Positions 61,197 through 64,000 of a stretch of 64,000 bases of DNA are shown here, piece by piece (the first letter of the stretch is position 1; every line of letters begins with the position of its first letter). The position numbers and the translations under genes are program-made. The notes under the pieces are model-generated. The model saw only the letters and a list, made by a program, of their open reading frames with translations. It ran no database searches and was not told the DNA's origin. Origin of the DNA: an uncultured Burkholderiales bacterium (GTDB lineage Bacteria > Pseudomonadota > Gammaproteobacteria > Burkholderiales > Burkholderiaceae_C). The stretch is taken from contig CAJAYT010000056.1 of the NCBI GenBank assembly GCA_903949285.1, positions 1 through 64,000 on the forward strand, given 5' to 3'.

Positions 61197-64000
61197 CTAG
61201 TAAACACCCTCCAAGCGGTCCTCAAGTTCCTCTGTTGCGAGCTTGAGTTTTTCAAGCATATCCGGATCCGGTGTCCAGTAGTTTCGCTCAGATGCCTCTA
61301 ACAAACGGTTAGCCAATCGCATTGAGGCGGTTGGATTGAGCTCCGCCAACCTTTGTCTAAGTGCAGGGTTCAATACAAATGTTTCAGTGATTTGTTTATA
61401 GACCCATGGTTGCACTTGTCCCGTTGTCGCTGACCAACCCATCGTGTTGGTCAAATGTACCTCGATCTGCCTTACTCCTTCAAAACCATGCTTTAACATT
61501 CCTTCATACCATTTAGGGTTCAAAATTCGAGTTCTAGTCTCAAGTGCAACTTGATCTGATAAGGACCTGACTTTTCCTTCGCCCTTGGTTTGATCACCAA
61601 TAAAGACGGGTTTGCTGATACCACCATTTGCTTGTTGTACAGCTTTTGTAATTCCGCCTAATGTATCAAAGTAGTTATCGATAGTGGTCACCCCAAGCTC
61701 AACGGAGTCTAGATTTTGATACGTCAGTTGAACATCTGCCAGAGCGGATTTTAAAATGCCGGTATTTTTTACAGCCATCCCGTCCATCCCAAATGCAAAT
61801 CCTTTCCTTTGCGTGTAGGTGTCCCCAAGCTCGCTCTCATCGGACCAAGCACCGCTTTCAATTAAGTTATTGACGTTTGCTCCGTAAGCGCTATCGGCGT
61901 TACCAAAAACCCTCAAGGATGCAGTTTGTAGATCGCATCCGTTGTCCTTCATATACTGTAGTGCGTGTTTACGAACATAATTGAGTTCGATCGGCTCATC
62001 TGCACTAGCTGCCATAAATGCAGCCTCCGCGATGAGTTTAATTTGTAGCGGCATGAGGTCTCTGAAAATACCAGACAGTGAGATCACTACATCGATCCTA
62101 GGGCGTCCTAGTTCCTCCAGGCTCATGAGGCTGGCTCCGACGAGTCTGCCAAAGCTGTCAAATCTTGGTTTAGCACCGTAGAGCCTTAAAACCTGAGCAA
62201 TTTGAGCCCCTTCGGTTTTTAGGTTATCACTTCCCCACAAAACCATTGCAATCGACTCGGGTAGGTCGAGTCCATCTTCGCAGTACTTGGCAAGAATTCT
62301 CTCGGCTTGGATAGCCCCGTCTTTTACTGCAAAGGGGCTGGGTATTCTAAAAGGATCAAACCCATGCAGGTTTCTTCCTGTTGGCAAAATCTCGGGTTTA
62401 TGGATGATGTCACCACCCGGTGCGGGTCTGATGTAATTCGCATCCAACGCACGAATGATTCCCTTGAGTTCAGAGTTTTCATTGAGCAGTAAGCTCGACT
62501 CTAAAAGCTTATTGACCTTCGCTTTATTGCTTTCATCAGCGCTTAGCTTGGCGTAACTCAATACAGAGCCTTGGCTTTGATTCTCAGCGATGGCTTGAAT
62601 CGCTTGGGCCGGCAGAGGTTGCTCAAAGCTTGCTTCGGCCATCACTTTTAAGAACTCATACTTTTCCTCTGCACTGGGTACTTGTCCAATCACGTGAAGC
62701 CCATTTGGAATGAGTGAGTACTCGAGCTCTAATATTTTTACAAGTAAGGACTGGATGCTTAGGTCTGCAATTTCAAACTGAGCACTGCTAAGCGCCTCTT
62801 CTGTTTGCTCGACCCACGATGGATTGGCTGCGCACAAATCAAGTTCTGCTGCTTGAGCTTGAATCATTAATGCAAGTTCTTTTTTCTCCGAGGTTGGCTC
62901 GGGGTCTAAGGAGCGGTATCTCTCAAGGCTTGATTTCAAGTCTAATAAACCGGTATAAAGACCCGACTCGGTCATGGGAGGGGTCAAGTAGCTGATCAAA
63001 GTAGCCCCGGACCTGCGCTTTGCTATAGCTCCCTCCGATGGATTGTTTGCTGCGTACAAGTAAAAATTGGGTGTTTCGGCTATCAACCTATCCGGCCAAC
63101 ACTGTGCAGTTAATCCGTTTTGTTTCCCGGGCATGAATTCCAATGCTCCGTGGGTGCCAAAGTGCAGTAACGCGTTGGTTTTAAAGTCCTCGCGCAAGTA
63201 GCGATAAAAGGCGGAGAAGGCGTGCGTAGGGGCGAAGCCTTTTTCAAATAAAAGTCTCATTGGATCGCCTTCGTAACCAAATGATGGTTGAACGGCGAGG
63301 AGCAGGTTACCGTATTGCTTACCTAATACGAAAATATGCGATCCGTTATTAAGTTGTTTACCAGGCGCTGGACCCCACTGCGACTCAATTTCCTTGAGGT
63401 GCTTTTCACGACGTACGTGGTCCTGCGTTGGGATAAGCGTGTGAACGTTTGCATCTGCTCCATATTTTTGAGCGTTACCGTGGAGTATGTCCTCTCTTAA
63501 TTCATCTACGCTACTCGGGAGATCGATTTTGTAGCCCTCGGACTTGAGTTGCTGCATCATCTTAAAAACCGATTCAAAGACAGCAAGGTAAGCAGCTGTC
63601 CCAACGTTACCGGCGTTAGGCGGAAAGTTAAAAAGGACTACTGTTATTTTCTTTTCTTCTCTCTTCGTTCTTCTTAAATCCACTAATTTGCCTACCCGCT
63701 CAGCTAACATAGCAGTTCGCTCAGTGCAAGTGAACATGTCTTGTTCTACTTGAGTTTTGGTGAATGTGCACTGTTTATGACAACCTTTACAGGTAACGCC
63801 CTGCGCGCCAGGGCGCCCGCCAAACACCATGGGCACCACTGCTCCGTCAAGTTCCGGTATCGCAATCATGATCGTTGACTCGACCGGCAGAAGACCTCTT
63901 TGTGATTCTCCCCACTGGTCAAGCGTTTGGAACTCCACAGGGTGAGCTGCGATGTAGGGGACATCTAATTGGGTCAAAATCTGCTCTGCCGCATGAGCGT
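61197..64000 (-). CDS. bchH: Magnesium chelatase subunit H (N-terminus beyond window)
   Basis: At least 933 residues visible, open to the window edge, so the gene continues past 64000. CobN/BchH family: AIPELDGAVVPMVFGGRPGAQ, CKGCHKQCTF, FNFPPNAGNVGTAAYL, LHFGTHGALEFMPGKQ, and ALQYMKDNGCDLQTASLRVFG. Porphyrin-binding catalytic subunit inserting Mg into protoporphyrin IX. First gene of the leftward bchH-bchI-bchD-M50 run. Confidence 0.96.
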   Translation of the reverse strand, partial: AHAAEQILTQLDVPYIAAHPVEFQTLDQWGESQRGLLPVESTIMIAIPELDGAVVPMVFGGRPGAQGVTCKGCHKQCTFTKTQVEQDMFTCTERTAMLAERVGKLVDLRRTKREEKKITVVLFNFPPNAGNVGTAAYLAVFESVFKMMQQLKSEGYKIDLPSSVDELREDILHGNAQKYGADANVHTLIPTQDHVRREKHLKEIESQWGPAPGKQLNNGSHIFVLGKQYGNLLLAVQPSFGYEGDPMRLLFEKGFAPTHAFSAFYRYLREDFKTNALLHFGTHGALEFMPGKQNGLTAQCWPDRLIAETPNFYLYAANNPSEGAIAKRRSGATLISYLTPPMTESGLYTGLLDLKSSLERYRSLDPEPTSEKKELALMIQAQAAELDLCAANPSWVEQTEEALSSAQFEIADLSIQSLLVKILELEYSLIPNGLHVIGQVPSAEEKYEFLKVMAEASFEQPLPAQAIQAIAENQSQGSVLSYAKLSADESNKAKVNKLLESSLLLNENSELKGIIRALDANYIRPAPGGDIIHKPEILPTGRNLHGFDPFRIPSPFAVKDGAIQAERILAKYCEDGLDLPESIAMVLWGSDNLKTEGAQIAQVLRLYGAKPRFDSFGRLVGASLMSLEELGRPRIDVVISLSGIFRDLMPLQIKLIAEAAFMAASADEPIELNYVRKHALQYMKDNGCDLQTASLRVFGNADSAYGANVNNLIESGAWSDESELGDTYTQRKGFAFGMDGMAVKNTGILKSALADVQLTYQNLDSVELGVTTIDNYFDTLGGITKAVQQANGGISKPVFIGDQTKGEGKVRSLSDQVALETRTRILNPKWYEGMLKHGFEGVRQIEVHLTNTMGWSATTGQVQPWVYKQITETFVLNPALRQRLAELNPTASMRLANRLLEASERNYWTPDPDMLEKLKLATEELEDRLEGVY

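Noticed and set aside
61028-61255. 75-codon leftward frame overlapping the end of bchH
   Set aside because: It overlaps bchH coding sequence, its composition is unlike a folded or membrane protein, and there is no ribosome site; I treat it as chance.

Overview
The window is most of a photosynthesis gene cluster (PGC) from a moderate-GC (roughly mid-40s percent by eye) purple betaproteobacterium. The phaC-phaA-phaB operon, the pgeF/small membrane gene neighbourhood and the PufA C-terminal extension fit a Burkholderiales member; a Polynucleobacter- or Limnohabitans-like freshwater aerobic anoxygenic phototroph is my best guess, inferred from gene content and not from a search. Every oxygen-dependent choice visible is the aerobic one (AcsF, HemF, CrtA), and no bchE or hemN is present here.

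Layout. 1-7974: ordinary chromosomal genes (end of an unidentified gene, an NHL beta-propeller protein, NUDIX and FAH hydrolases, pgeF, a small membrane protein, phaCAB, strong terminator). 8040-10420: an AT-rich stretch with a small membrane ORF and a glycosyltransferase gene broken by an in-frame amber codon. 10425-18493: tetrapyrrole and isoprenoid precursor genes, hemC, hemB, hemF, a small ORF and dxs leftward, hemE rightward, hemA leftward. 18804-30134: a long rightward run crtE-crtF-bchC-bchX-bchY-bchZ-(small frame)-pufB-orf74-pufA-pufL-pufM-pufC. 30265-35077: crtA, crtD, crtC and a type II NADH dehydrogenase. 35168-49046: a leftward superoperon bchF-bchN-bchB-bchL-bchM-lhaA-puhA-puhB-puhC-acsF-puhE-crtI-crtB. 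49300-52102: the regulators ppaA/aerR and ppsR. 52174-57210: bciB leftward, then bchG, a BCD-family transporter and bchP rightward. 57373-64000: leftward bchH (runs off the window), bchI, bchD and an M50-like membrane protease gene.

Together these genes encode 5-aminolevulinate-pathway steps to protoporphyrin (hemA, B, C, E, F), Mg insertion and bacteriochlorophyll a synthesis (bchHID, bchM, acsF, bchNBL, bciB, bchF, bchXYZ, bchC, bchG, bchP), the spheroidene/spheroidenone carotenoid branch (crtE, B, I, C, D, F, A), the RC-LH1 core (pufBALMC, puhA) and its assembly factors (lhaA, puhB, puhC, puhE). Six TGT-N12-ACA/ACG palindromes of the PpsR/CrtJ type lie in the promoters of dxs/hemE, hemA/crtE (two), bchC, bchF/ppaA and bciB/bchG, so haem and isoprenoid precursor supply is probably under the same repressor as the pigment genes.

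The most unusual points are a 74-codon membrane-protein gene wedged between pufB and pufA, an ATGA-coupled reading frame between bchZ and pufB interrupted at a G7 tract, a crtC gene whose only upstream in-frame start lies 310 nt inside crtD, and a HELCH-containing membrane protein at the end of the bchHID operon.
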